Shown: positions 1 through 7,908 of the stretch, piece by piece
How positions within the stretch are numbered: position 1 is the stretch's first letter
Layout of the letters: each line of letters starts with the position of its first letter
Source of the DNA: RUG714 sp964623515
GTDB taxonomy: Bacteria; Bacillota; Clostridia; Oscillospirales; Acutalibacteraceae
Length of the DNA: 34,730 nt
Assembly: GCA_964623515.1 (NCBI GenBank)
Contig: CAZURV010000018.1
Span: 1 to 34,730, forward strand
Reading direction: 5' to 3'
The notes under the pieces: generated by a model
The model's input: the letters and a program-made list of their open reading frames with translations, nothing else
Database searches by the model: none
What the model was told of the DNA's origin: nothing
Position numbers and translations under genes: made by a program

Positions 1-710
1 AAAACGGTTACAGTGATTACACGCAATCGGATAATGTGAGCGGACTTACACGCCCCGCGAAACCGAAAGTAACGGTTTCTGCAAACGGAAAGAATATTAT
101 TCTTACGTGGAAGAGTGTGAAAAGCGCTGAAAAATACAGAGTGTATACATATAACGCTTCAACAAAAAAATATACCGGCATTGCCTCCGTTTCAGATACG
201 ACTTATACATATTCCAAAGCCGAAGATTTGAGCGTCCCATATTATTTTCTTGTAAGAAGCGAAAACAAAGCCGGAATGAGTTCTTACAGCAGTTCCGATA
301 TCGTGGAATATTTATTCTTCCTTTATCCGGTTCCGTCCTGCCATACGGTTTCCAATCCGTATTCATACAGTGAAAAAACGCAGGCAGGGCATACAGGCGT
401 TGATTTTTCAAATGCGCAAATCAACGGGAAGCCGATTGTTGCCTCAGCGGCGGGAACAGTTGAAACCGTTCAAAAACTCACAACAAGCTACGGCTATCAT
501 GTTATAATAAAACACGACAATGGATATCAGACGCTTTATGCGCATATGAGCAGAATTGATGTGACAGTCGGGCAGAAAGTTTTACAGGGACAGCAGATAG
601 GACTGGTCGGTTCCACAGGCAACAGCACCGGACCTCACTGCCATTTTGAAATCCGTACAGGTTCGGGGAGTTCCCTTAAATATTATAATCCGATGGATTA
701 TCTTTCCTGA
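1..710 (+). CDS. Secreted M23 (LytM-type) metallopeptidase, 5'-truncated by window edge
   Basis: The reading frame is open from base 3 to the TGA at 708-710 and runs off the left edge, so the GTG at 36 is not the true start. Counting from that GTG, residues 10-92 form a fibronectin-III-like module and residues 118-224 form a peptidase M23 domain. Zinc-ligand motifs are visible: HTGVD (His119, Asp123) and HCHFE (His201, His203). M23 enzymes cleave peptide cross-bridges of peptidoglycan outside the membrane. The missing N-terminus probably carries a signal peptide and further Fn3-like or wall-binding modules (inference). It converges on argS and shares its terminator region. The family call is firm; the exact substrate bond cannot be told from the sequence. 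Confidence 0.9.
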   Translation, partial: NGYSDYTQSDNVSGLTRPAKPKVTVSANGKNIILTWKSVKSAEKYRVYTYNASTKKYTGIASVSDTTYTYSKAEDLSVPYYFLVRSENKAGMSSYSSSDIVEYLFFLYPVPSCHTVSNPYSYSEKTQAGHTGVDFSNAQINGKPIVASAAGTVETVQKLTTSYGYHVIIKHDNGYQTLYAHMSRIDVTVGQKVLQGQQIGLVGSTGNSTGPHCHFEIRTGSGSSLKYYNPMDYLS

Positions 711-748
711 CTTCGAATTTGCTGCCTGCATTGAAAGCAATCAAAAAC

Positions 749-780
749 ATACCCGCCGCACAATTTTGTGCGGCGGGTAT
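749..780. terminator. Strong shared hairpin terminator between M23 gene and argS
   Basis: A perfect inverted repeat of 15 bp (left arm 749-763, right arm 766-780) with GC-rich arms. On the minus strand it is followed by a GTTTTTG run, giving a classic intrinsic terminator for argS. On the plus strand the tail is ATATCTTC, so termination of the peptidase gene there is less certain. Confidence 0.85.
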
Positions 781-828
781 ATCTTCATACGTTTCCGGCA
801 ATATTTGTTTTCAAAGCGAATATTTTAT

Positions 829-2529
829 TTACATTTGTTCCGGAGCGGAAATTTTAAGCATCGCAAGCGTATTGCATATAACGGTTTGAACTGCCGTACA
901 CAGTGTTATGCGCGCCTGCATCAGTCTTTCGTCTTCGGCGGCAACTTTTTTTGCATTGTAAAATTTATGGAACAGTGTTGCAAGTTCCGTAACATATCTT
1001 GTCATCTTTGCCGGGTCATAACTCTGTGCCGATTTGATAATTTCCTCGGTGAAAAGGGAAAGATGCCAGATAAGATCTCTTTCTTCTTTTGAATCAAGAA
1101 GAAGCAGTTCATCATCCGTACACGGACGGATTTTAACATTTTCATTGTCAAGCTTCTTGAGTATGCTGTGTATTCTTGCGTTCGCGTACTGAACATAGTA
1201 AACGGGATTCTGGCCAGACTGTTCAACTGCAAGATCGAGATCAAAGTCCATTTGCGAAGAGGGCTCCCGCATATTAAACAAAAATCTAACCGCATCAATG
1301 GGTATATCATTGAGTAAGTCGTCAAGCGTTACGGCTTTTCCGGTGCGCTTGCTCATTTTGACGGTTTCACCGTTTTTAACAAGACGTACAAGCTGCATCA
1401 GAACAACATCAAGTTTTCCTCCGTCTTCGCCTACTGCGTCAAGTGCTCCCTTGAGCCTTGCCACATGACCGTGATGGTCCGCACCCCAAATATCAATCGC
1501 ACGGCTGAATCCGCGTTTTTTTAGTTTATTTCGGTGATAGGCAATATCAGCCGCAAAATATGTGGTGGTGCCGTTTGAACGGATTAAAACCTCGTCTTTT
1601 TCCGCACCGAATACTGTTGCCTTATACCAAAGTGCGCCGTCTTTTTCGTAAGTCAGTCCCTTTTCGGTAAGAATATCTATAATCTCCTGTGTTTCTCCGC
1701 TTTTGTGTAGCGTGCTTTCGGGAAACCAGGTGTCATATTTGATATTATACTTGCCCATAAGTTCCTTCATAGCCTGAATGTTTTTCGGGAGGGCATAGTC
1801 CGTAAGGGCCTTCCTGCGTTCTTCGGTGGAAACGGTTACATACTTGTCTGCGTATATATCCGCAAATTCTTTGGCTCTTTGCAGAATGTCTTCACCGTGA
1901 TAGCTGTCCTCAGGGAGGATGCATCTTTCATCGTCCGCCGGAAGGAACAGGCTCATATAGCGTATATCGAGGCTCAGCGCAAATTTTTCAATCTGATTTC
2001 CGGTATCATTGATATAAAATTCTCTTTCCACATCATAGCCTGCTGATTCCAGAACTGCGGCAAGGCAGTCTCCGAGCGCGCCTCCGCGCGCATTGCCCAT
2101 ATGCATCGGACCTGTCGGATTTGCGGAAACAAATTCTACGTTAATTTTTTCGCCTTTTCCGTAATCGGATTTTCCGTAGTCTGCGCCTGACTCGGTAACA
2201 TCACGTATAACTGCACAGTAATATGCACCGCTGAGATAAAAGTTGATGAAACCCGGACCTGCGGTTTCGCATTTTTGAACGCAGGTATCGGATAAATCTA
2301 TTTTTTCACATATAATTTCGGCAATCTGGCGCGGAGATTTATGAAAAACTCTTGCGCCTGCCATTGCAATATTGGTTGAAAGATCGCCATTTTTTCTGTC
2401 TGCGGGAATTTCCAGATGTATTTCGGGAATTTTTGCTTCGGGGAAAATGCCTTCCGCACAGGCTTCTTTTATGGCTCTTGTTATTAAAAGTTTAATTTTT
2501 GCTTTTGTATCCAGTAATATTTTTGACAT
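829..2529 (-). CDS. argS: Arginine--tRNA ligase
   Basis: Class I aminoacyl-tRNA synthetase that charges tRNA-Arg with arginine using ATP in the cytoplasm. The 566-residue length is normal. The N-terminal additional domain (about 1-110) is followed by the catalytic Rossmann fold with the HIGH-type motif HMGN at 143-146, inside ANPTGPMHMGN, and the KMSKS-type motif KMSKR at 391-395. The C-terminal part (about 440-566) is the all-helical DALR anticodon-binding domain. The ATG at 2529 sits 6 nt after GGGAG and lies inside the 3' end of the preceding gene, an overlap of 38 nt that suggests translational coupling. It is the last gene of a four-gene operon with ddl, murI and the YwiB-like gene. In Bacillus, ywiB is also next to argS. 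Confidence 0.97.
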   Translation of the reverse strand: MSKILLDTKAKIKLLITRAIKEACAEGIFPEAKIPEIHLEIPADRKNGDLSTNIAMAGARVFHKSPRQIAEIICEKIDLSDTCVQKCETAGPGFINFYLSGAYYCAVIRDVTESGADYGKSDYGKGEKINVEFVSANPTGPMHMGNARGGALGDCLAAVLESAGYDVEREFYINDTGNQIEKFALSLDIRYMSLFLPADDERCILPEDSYHGEDILQRAKEFADIYADKYVTVSTEERRKALTDYALPKNIQAMKELMGKYNIKYDTWFPESTLHKSGETQEIIDILTEKGLTYEKDGALWYKATVFGAEKDEVLIRSNGTTTYFAADIAYHRNKLKKRGFSRAIDIWGADHHGHVARLKGALDAVGEDGGKLDVVLMQLVRLVKNGETVKMSKRTGKAVTLDDLLNDIPIDAVRFLFNMREPSSQMDFDLDLAVEQSGQNPVYYVQYANARIHSILKKLDNENVKIRPCTDDELLLLDSKEERDLIWHLSLFTEEIIKSAQSYDPAKMTRYVTELATLFHKFYNAKKVAAEDERLMQARITLCTAVQTVICNTLAMLKISAPEQM

Positions 2530-2959
2530 CTTTTTCTCCCAAATTATTTGTTACAGGCTTACACCTATACGAAATTACAACGGCATTTCTGCTGATTAGT
2601 GACGAATTTAAATCAAGCGTGTATTCTAGTCGTATATTGCCGTTTTTCACGGAAAGTTCTTCGCCGTACGTTCCCATAAACATATCCCCGTAAGGTGTGC
2701 GGTAATGGCAATGATGGCGTTTGCCGTGCTGAATGAGCATATTTGATTCAAAATCGCCCGTGCGTTTTATATTTACCAGATTGCCTTTTACCGAAAACGT
2801 GGTTTCAACCGCAGCGTCTTTATCAAAATCTTCTTTGTATATCAGTTTGATTCCGTTTTCCGTTTCCTCGCATATGCCTGTTGTGTTGATTTCAATCGTA
2901 TTTTTTTCACCGCTTAATACTTGTGAGCCGACAACTTTGATTTCTGCATTTTGTTTCAT
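2492..2959 (-). CDS. DUF1934 (YwiB-like) beta-barrel protein
   Basis: A 155-residue protein resembling the DUF1934/YwiB family, which has a small lipocalin-like beta-barrel fold and no established function. The body alternates charged and hydrophobic residues as expected for strands, and there is no signal peptide or membrane segment. The ATG at 2959 overlaps the murI stop as ATGA, and its 3' end overlaps the argS start by 38 nt. The position between murI and argS matches the ywiB-argS neighbourhood of Bacillus and supports the call. Its role is unknown; the operon links it to wall precursor and arginyl-tRNA supply by location only. Confidence 0.8.
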   Translation of the reverse strand: MKQNAEIKVVGSQVLSGEKNTIEINTTGICEETENGIKLIYKEDFDKDAAVETTFSVKGNLVNIKRTGDFESNMLIQHGKRHHCHYRTPYGDMFMGTYGEELSVKNGNIRLEYTLDLNSSLISRNAVVISYRCKPVTNNLGEKDVKNITGYKSKN

Positions 2960-3759
2960 ATTTTCACCTTCTGAATTTCATCGGCAATATCTTCTCCAAG
3001 AAAAATTTTCCCGATTTCCGCAAAACTATCAGCATCGTCCGATACATAGAATTTTGATGTTCCCTGGATTTGCTGAGTATTGAGCATACCGTTTTTTTCA
3101 AGCGCCATTTTGGCGGCGAGCGCGGTTTCGTATCCGGAATTGATAAGCGTAACGTTTTTTCCCATCACTTTTGCGATTGATCCGGAAAGAAGCGGGAAAT
3201 GTGTACAGCCGAGAATCAGCGTATCAATATTTTTATCTTTGAAGAATTTCATATATTCTTTAACAACTTCGCGTGCAATCGGATTGCCTTCGGAAATCCA
3301 GCCGTACTCAACGATATTTACAAATGCGGGACAGGCTTCGCAAAAAACCTCCGCATTCGGTACAATACTTTTTATCTTTTTTTCAAAAGCTCCGCTTTTA
3401 AGCGTTGCGCTTGTGCTTATCACGCCGATTCGCTTGTTTTTTGTTGCTTTTGCCGCGGCAATTGCCGACGGACTGATGACCAGTACGGAATTTTTGCAGT
3501 TCGCTTTTACAACGGATCCGCCTACGCAACTGGCAGTACCGCATGCCACTACGATAAATTTAGGGTTGAATGTATTGAGAAAATGCATATCGTCTTCAAC
3601 AAATTTTTTTATCGTATCGGCGCTTCGGGTACCGTACGGAACTCTGGCGGTGTCGCCAAAATAAATCAGATTTTCATGGGGCATCAGTTCCCGCAGTTCT
3701 TTAAAGACCGAGAGCCCTCCGCAACCCGAATCAAATATTCCGATAGGAGCAGTATTCAT
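2956..3759 (-). CDS. murI: Glutamate racemase
   Basis: Makes D-glutamate from L-glutamate for peptidoglycan stem peptides. The 267-residue length is typical. Visible motifs are GIFDSGCGGLSV with Asp10-Ser11, YFGDTARVPYG, the first catalytic cysteine Cys73 and the second, Cys185, in LGCTHFPL. The first cysteine motif reads ACGTAS rather than the common ACNTAS: a Gly replaces the usual Asn. This does not remove a catalytic cysteine but is worth noting. The ATG overlaps the ddl stop by 4 nt (ATGA) with GGAGAAAG upstream, so ddl and murI are translationally coupled in a D-amino-acid wall-precursor unit. Confidence 0.95.
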   Translation of the reverse strand: MNTAPIGIFDSGCGGLSVFKELRELMPHENLIYFGDTARVPYGTRSADTIKKFVEDDMHFLNTFNPKFIVVACGTASCVGGSVVKANCKNSVLVISPSAIAAAKATKNKRIGVISTSATLKSGAFEKKIKSIVPNAEVFCEACPAFVNIVEYGWISEGNPIAREVVKEYMKFFKDKNIDTLILGCTHFPLLSGSIAKVMGKNVTLINSGYETALAAKMALEKNGMLNTQQIQGTSKFYVSDDADSFAEIGKIFLGEDIADEIQKVKI

Positions 3760-4835
3760 ATTCTTTCTCCTCGTGCAATCGCCAGTTCGGCAAGTTTATC
3801 AAGCAAATCCGAATAGCTTATGCCTGATGCTTCCCAAAGCTTTGGATACATACTGATTGAGGTAAACCCGGGGAGCGTATTTATTTCGTTAAAATACACG
3901 TTTCCGCTGTTTTTTTCAACAAAGAAATCCACTCTGGACAGACCTTCGCAACCGAGTGCGGAATAAGCTTGGACGGCGGCTGAACGGACTTCTTCTATTT
4001 TTTCCTGGCTTATATTTGCGGCAGGAATTGCAAGTCCCGTAGAGTTATTGACGTATTTTGCCTCAAAATCATAAAATTCATTGCGCGGAAGAATCTCACC
4101 GACTGTGCTTGCAATCGGTTTTTCATTTCCCAAAACAGCACATTCGACTTCGTATCCGTTAATTGTTTCTTCCAGTACAACCTTGGCATCCTCTTTAAAC
4201 GCTATTTCCATACCGTCTTTTAAAGATTCCATGTCCTTTGCCTTTGTTATACCTACGCTTGAACCCGCGTTTGCCGGCTTGACAAATATCGGGAATCCAA
4301 GATATTCTGCTGAATCTTTTAAAAATTCTGTTGCGCGTACGGAATATTCATATTGATTTATGCAGGTCCACTTTGCCTGCCGGATATGTTTCGTATCAGC
4401 AATCGCATTGGTGAACGCTTTATCCATGCTGACCGCACTGCTGAGCGTATCACAGCCTACAAACGGTATTCCGGAGAGTTTGAACAAACCTTGTATCGTG
4501 CCGTCTTCACCGTTCTTTCCGTGGAGCACGGGATGGACAACATCAAGCTTAATAATTTCGGGTTTGTCTTTTTTGAATACGATTAAACCGTGTATACCGG
4601 AATCCGGAGAAATAACAGCGGGGGTTATGTATTTATCGTTCACCCATTTGTCATCGGGCAGCATATCGGGTTCACCGCTGAAAAGATACCATCTGCCGTT
4701 TTTGGTGATTCCAACCATATAAACATTGTATTTTTCTTTTTTTATATTTTTAATTACACTTGCCGCGCTGATACAAGAGATTGCGTGTTCGGAGGAATTG
4801 CCGCCGAAGATGACCGCAAGATTTTTTTTATGCAA
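3756..4835 (-). CDS. ddl: D-alanine--D-alanine ligase
   Basis: ATP-grasp ligase that joins two D-alanines for the peptidoglycan pentapeptide. The 359-residue length fits the family. The N-terminal motif VIFGGNSSEHAIS is the family GGxSxEH signature, and the C-terminal NEINTLPGFT holds the metal-binding Glu and Asn and the GFT loop. The start is TTG at 4835, 8 nt after GAGGT; no better ATG lies nearby. It is the first gene of the operon ddl-murI-YwiB-argS, driven by the minus-strand promoter at 4922-4950. A D-Ala-D-Lac or D-Ala-D-Ser specificity cannot be excluded from reading alone, but context with murI favours the housekeeping role. Confidence 0.93.
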   Translation of the reverse strand: MHKKNLAVIFGGNSSEHAISCISAASVIKNIKKEKYNVYMVGITKNGRWYLFSGEPDMLPDDKWVNDKYITPAVISPDSGIHGLIVFKKDKPEIIKLDVVHPVLHGKNGEDGTIQGLFKLSGIPFVGCDTLSSAVSMDKAFTNAIADTKHIRQAKWTCINQYEYSVRATEFLKDSAEYLGFPIFVKPANAGSSVGITKAKDMESLKDGMEIAFKEDAKVVLEETINGYEVECAVLGNEKPIASTVGEILPRNEFYDFEAKYVNNSTGLAIPAANISQEKIEEVRSAAVQAYSALGCEGLSRVDFFVEKNSGNVYFNEINTLPGFTSISMYPKLWEASGISYSDLLDKLAELAIARGERI

Positions 4836-4921
4836 AGTTTTTCACCTCAGATTATAATAATGTAATAAAAATGTGGTAAACTACTGCCGCAGTTTAGTTA
4901 TTTAAGTTTAGTTTAAACCAT

Positions 4922-4950
4922 ATACTACCATATAAGGCGTTTTATTTCAA
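4922..4950 (-). promoter_or_regulatory. Promoter of ddl operon
   Basis: Minus strand: -35 TTGAAA (4945-4950), 17-nt spacer, -10 TAGTAT (4922-4927). It lies about 90 nt upstream of the ddl TTG start and diverges from the promoter at 4995-5023. Confidence 0.65.
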
Positions 4951-4994
4951 GCAGATAGCATTTAATTTGCTCCCAAAATCTTTTTATCCCAAGG

Positions 4995-5023
4995 TTGTAT
5001 CTCTGATTCTTTTGTGTTATAAT
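4995..5023 (+). promoter_or_regulatory. Promoter of the unknown gene at 5082
   Basis: -35 TTGTAT (4995-5000), 17-nt spacer, perfect -10 TATAAT (5018-5023), about 58 nt upstream of the ATG at 5082. Confidence 0.75.
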
Positions 5024-5081
5024 AACCGAAAAACAGGAATGATATATCTTCTGAACGGCAGAGATATAAAGAGGTTTAGGT

Positions 5082-5993
5082 ATGATTGAAGTTAACGAGG
5101 CATTTGGTCAGATTTATAAAACTATTCAGGAATTTACTTCTCAGAATAAAATGGAATTTGTTTATGATAAGGATACGATGCTCAGCCGTGATTTGCCTGT
5201 TAAAACGGCAAACGGACAAACAACAATGGCTGTATCAGGCGAAAACGGATCTGCTTTGATTGTTTATGACTCAACAGATAAAAAAATTCGCCTTTTCGGG
5301 TCGGGAGACAAAGAAATTGCCGATGAAAAAGACTGCAAGGAACTTTCCCTTTGGATGTTCGATCCCGATGTGAGCGACGAGCGCGATGTGAAAAGCATTG
5401 CAAATGATTTTGCGGATACGATGGCGGAAAATTTTTCCGTTGCAAAGGTCCGCGATTTGAGTCAGATTAAACTGCCTAAATCCGTATCCAAAAATAAAGC
5501 GAAAAGCGGCGCGGATATGTATGACACGCAGACTCTGGCAAACCGATTTGTTATGATTTATCCCGAATATAAGGATTCTCTCAAACAGAATATTCTTGAT
5601 TACGGGGAGTTCCTTCCTGTTGATTTCTGTGAAAAATATATTGTTCCCAAAACGCTTGAAGTGCTCAAAAAAGGCAGTGCGAAGGAGCAGAAAAAGCTGT
5701 TCCTTATGTTTAACGACATTTATGAAGACGGACTGAACGAGGTGCAGGATATTATAGCGGTCGTTATTCTCAGCCGTATGGATAATAAACCCGAGTATCT
5801 GGCAATTGCGGATAAATATATGAGTGATTATATGAAACCCACAATACATCGCGTGAATGAGATGATGGCTTCATCGTCGGGAAAGCGTTACCGTGCAAAA
5901 ATGGCCAATCCGCCTGTATATAAACCAAAAAAACAAAAGCAGGGACTGATGAAGAAGCTGATGGGAAGCCAGCAGGGGCAGGGACTCCAGTAA
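5082..5993 (+). CDS. Unrecognised cytoplasmic protein, 303 residues
   Basis: I do not recognise a family. The ATG at 5082 follows an AGAGGTTTAGG ribosome site. The first 140 residues are mixed and acidic, with a beta-rich stretch around 45-90. Residues 145-260 look helical, with YPEYKDSLKQNILDYGEF and FCEKYIVPK segments that resemble a folded soluble domain. The C-terminal 30 residues are a basic, low-complexity tail (KPKKQKQ, then Gly/Gln-rich) that could contact nucleic acid or membrane (inference). No signal peptide or membrane segment is seen. It stands alone, with its own promoter upstream and a hairpin downstream, between the divergent ddl operon and the rpmG-rplL cluster. Confidence 0.8.
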   Translation: MIEVNEAFGQIYKTIQEFTSQNKMEFVYDKDTMLSRDLPVKTANGQTTMAVSGENGSALIVYDSTDKKIRLFGSGDKEIADEKDCKELSLWMFDPDVSDERDVKSIANDFADTMAENFSVAKVRDLSQIKLPKSVSKNKAKSGADMYDTQTLANRFVMIYPEYKDSLKQNILDYGEFLPVDFCEKYIVPKTLEVLKKGSAKEQKKLFLMFNDIYEDGLNEVQDIIAVVILSRMDNKPEYLAIADKYMSDYMKPTIHRVNEMMASSSGKRYRAKMANPPVYKPKKQKQGLMKKLMGSQQGQGLQ

Positions 5994-6003
5994 ATAGGAA
6001 TAG

Positions 6004-6038
6004 AATCCGCTCGGTTTAAAATTCGGGCGGATTTATAT
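6004..6038 (+). terminator. Hairpin downstream of gene at 5082
   Basis: 10-bp stem AATCCGCTCG / CGGGCGGATT (6004-6013 with 6024-6033, one G-U pair), followed by TATATAT. The U-run is poor, so the efficiency is uncertain. Confidence 0.5.
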
Positions 6039-6115
6039 ATATTGTTTGTGACAGAAAGCTGAACCGCAATATATATTACCTAATATAACTAAAATAAAAA
6101 AGTTTGGAAATTTTG

Positions 6116-6144
6116 TTGACAAGCAGAAATCTTTGTGTTAACAT
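6116..6144 (+). promoter_or_regulatory. Promoter of rpmG-secE-nusG
   Basis: -35 TTGACA (6116-6121), 17-nt spacer, -10 TAACAT (6139-6144). The roughly 110-nt leader that follows holds a possible 5-bp hairpin (GTCGG 6201-6205 with CCGAC 6224-6228) followed by an ATTTTTT run that could attenuate. Confidence 0.7.
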
Positions 6145-6261
6145 AATAGCACCTCGAGAGGAGGGCTTTTTTCTTGTTGCCCTTATTTTTGAGGCAGGCA
6201 GTCGGTAGAGCCGTCAGCTTGCGCCGACAAATATTTTTTCCGGAAACGGGGAGGTGCCGTA

Positions 6262-6411
6262 ATGAGAGTAAAAATTACACTTGCATGCACAGAGTGCAAG
6301 CAAAGAAACTACAACAAGATGAAAAACAAGAAGAACACTCCCGAACGCCTGGAGCTTAATAAATATTGCAGATTTTGCAAAAAGCATACGCTCCATCGTG
6401 AAACAAAGTAA
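6262..6411 (+). CDS. rpmG: 50S ribosomal protein L33 (zinc-binding form)
   Basis: A 49-residue ORF starting at ATG 6262 after GGGGAGG. Two CxxC pairs (Cys9/Cys12 and Cys36/Cys39) mark the zinc-ribbon form of L33, and the basic body RNYNKMKNKKNTPERLEL is typical of L33. Its place immediately before secE and nusG is the standard Firmicutes order. It is 21 nt upstream of secE, with GAGAGGAG in the gap as the secE ribosome site. Confidence 0.95.
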   Translation: MRVKITLACTECKQRNYNKMKNKKNTPERLELNKYCRFCKKHTLHRETK

Positions 6412-6431
6412 ACGAGAGGAGCAAGAAAATT

Positions 6432-6749
6432 ATGGCTAAGGATAAAAAAAGCGCTTCGTCCAAGAAGCAGAACAAACTTGCTCGCTGGTTCAAAGATTTA
6501 AGAGGAGAAGTAAAAAAAATCTATTGGCCGGATGCTAAATCGGTATTAAAAAACACCGTTATAGTAATTGTAGTTGTTGCAATAGCTGCAGTGATTATTT
6601 ATCTTTTCGATTTTGCTATGTCATCGGGACTCGGAGCTATCAAAGATTTTGCGGCGGATGAAACAACTGCGGAAGAAAGTACCAGTGATACTGCAACAGA
6701 CCAGACTTCGTCTGAAGCGCTCGAATCTGCCACAACTGCGGCGGATTGA
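6432..6749 (+). CDS. secE: Preprotein translocase subunit SecE with C-terminal extension
   Basis: Small single-span subunit of the SecYEG channel that clamps SecY. The family signature is seen as WFKDLRGEVKKIYWPD (about 19-34), followed by a single hydrophobic segment (about 41-63). Most single-span SecE proteins end soon after this segment. Here about 37 further residues follow, made almost only of Thr, Ser, Glu, Asp and Ala (from about 69 to 105), predicted disordered and on the far side of the membrane (inference). The ATG at 6432 follows GAGAGGAG. The neighbours rpmG and nusG confirm the identity. Confidence 0.94.
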   Translation: MAKDKKSASSKKQNKLARWFKDLRGEVKKIYWPDAKSVLKNTVIVIVVVAIAAVIIYLFDFAMSSGLGAIKDFAADETTAEESTSDTATDQTSSEALESATTAAD

Positions 6750-6799
6750 AAGTAAATCTCTGACAAACTATAAAGTTTTTAACAGTTCGGAGGGTAATA

Positions 6800-7330
6800 A
6801 TGGCTGAAAAAGCAAAATGGTATGTTGTGCACACTTATTCCGGTTACGAAAATAAAGTTGCAACCAATATTGAAAAAATCGTTGATAACCGAGGAATCCG
6901 CGATTTGATTCCGGAGGTTAAAGTTCCTACTGAGATAGTTACTGAAATTAAAGACGACAAAGTCAAAGAGGTTGAACGTAAGTTATATCCGGGTTACGTT
7001 ATGGTCAAAATGATTATGAACGACGATACCTGGTATATCGTACGGAATACCAGAGGTTGCACCGGTTTTGTCGGCCCCGGAAGCAAACCCGTTCCGCTTA
7101 CCGAAGAGGAAGCGGCAAAGATGGGCGTTGAAAAAACGTCTGTTGAGGTTAATTATAAAGTCGGCGATACAGTTAATGTTGTCGGCGGCACAATGGTTGG
7201 CTTCAGCGGCGTTGTCAACAATATTGATGTGGAGAACAATTCCGTTAACGTTACGGTTTTGATGTTCGGAAGGGAAACTCCGGTTGAGTTTGAGCTGAAT
7301 CAGCTTGAACTCGATAAAAACGAAAATTAA
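6800..7330 (+). CDS. nusG: Transcription termination/antitermination protein NusG
   Basis: RNA polymerase processivity factor that also links transcription to translation. The 176-residue protein has the NGN domain (about 1-110, starting KWYVVHTYSGYENKV and including KLYPGYVMVKM) and a C-terminal KOW domain (about 122-172, VGDTVNVVGGTMVGFSG). The ATG at 6800 follows CGGAGGG. It lies 50 nt after secE in the standard order and 117 nt before rplK, with an L1-type control element in that gap. Confidence 0.97.
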   Translation: MAEKAKWYVVHTYSGYENKVATNIEKIVDNRGIRDLIPEVKVPTEIVTEIKDDKVKEVERKLYPGYVMVKMIMNDDTWYIVRNTRGCTGFVGPGSKPVPLTEEEAAKMGVEKTSVEVNYKVGDTVNVVGGTMVGFSGVVNNIDVENNSVNVTVLMFGRETPVEFELNQLELDKNEN

Positions 7331-7349
7331 ATTTTTAACTTGGTTGATT

Positions 7350-7367
7350 AGCGCGTATGCGCTTTTT
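7350..7367 (+). terminator. Weak hairpin with U-run after nusG
   Basis: A short stem AGCGC/GCGCT (7350-7354 with 7359-7363) followed by TTTT. It could be a weak terminator or attenuator between nusG and rplK. A perfect 18-bp palindrome, ACGGAATATATATTCCGT, follows at 7368-7385 and abuts the L1 element. Confidence 0.4.
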
Positions 7368-7385
7368 ACGGAATATATATTCCGT

Positions 7386-7426
7386 GTGGGAGGGTTTGCA
7401 TATAGAAACAGACCCGCCACTACCAC
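7386..7426 (+). promoter_or_regulatory. Candidate L1-binding mRNA leader upstream of rplK
   Basis: Outer stem GTGG (7386-7389) with CCAC (7423-7426), inner 7-bp stem GGGTTTG (7392-7398) with CAGACCC (7409-7415), and an asymmetric internal loop between them. The GTGGGAGG...ACTACCAC pattern copies the L1-binding region of 23S rRNA, which in E. coli reads GGUGGGAGG...AUACCACC. L1 is known to repress its own operon by binding such mRNA copies. The ribosome site of rplK follows 9 nt later. Confidence 0.75.
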
Positions 7427-7447
7427 GAATTATGGAGGTGCTAAAAA

Positions 7448-7873
7448 ATGGCTCAGAAAGTAGTAGGCTTAATTAAGCTTCAGATTCCTGCCGGTAAGGC
7501 TACACCTGCACCGCCTGTTGGCCCTGCACTCGGTCAGCACGGTGTAAACATCGTTGCGTTCACAAAGGATTTCAATGAACGCACCAAAAACGATATAGGT
7601 CTTATAATTCCTGTTGTTATCACAGTTTATGCAGACCGTAGCTTTACCTTTGTTACCAAGACTCCGCCTGCCGCCGTTCTTATTAAAAAGGCTTGCGGAA
7701 TTGAGCATGCTTCGGGCGAACCGAACAAGAAAAAGGTTGCCAAGATTACGCAGGAGCAGATTAGGAAGATTGCTGAAACGAAAATGCCGGACTTAAATGC
7801 AGCAAGCGTTGAGGCCGCTATGTCTATGATAGCGGGAACCGCACGCAGCATGGGCGTTGAAGTAACAGATTGA
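7448..7873 (+). CDS. rplK: 50S ribosomal protein L11
   Basis: The 141-residue length is exactly typical. The N-terminal domain starts KVVGLIKLQIPAGKATPAPP and contains GPALGQHGVNI. The C-terminal rRNA-binding domain ends with SMIAGTARSMGVEV. L11 forms the GTPase-associated centre with 23S rRNA. The ATG at 7448 follows TGGAGGT. It heads the L11-L1 pair and is preceded by a candidate L1 control element, so autoregulation by L1 is likely. Confidence 0.98.
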   Translation: MAQKVVGLIKLQIPAGKATPAPPVGPALGQHGVNIVAFTKDFNERTKNDIGLIIPVVITVYADRSFTFVTKTPPAAVLIKKACGIEHASGEPNKKKVAKITQEQIRKIAETKMPDLNAASVEAAMSMIAGTARSMGVEVTD

Positions 7874-7908
7874 TTACTTTAGAATTTTATTAAAAATACA
7901 CTCACTCA

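Noticed and set aside
4905..4922. Third GTTTAAAC palindrome copy upstream of ddl
   Set aside because: Only the central 8 bp and one side match, and the ATGGAGAAAA flank is missing.
6190..6250. Possible tRNA before rpmG (GGTAGAGC-like stretch)
   Set aside because: There is no T-arm GGTTCGAATCC block, no acceptor pairing and no anticodon arm. It is part of the leader.
6174..6359. 61-codon ORF over the rpmG leader
   Set aside because: It overlaps rpmG out of frame for most of its length and is Arg/Gln-rich as expected for a shadow frame.
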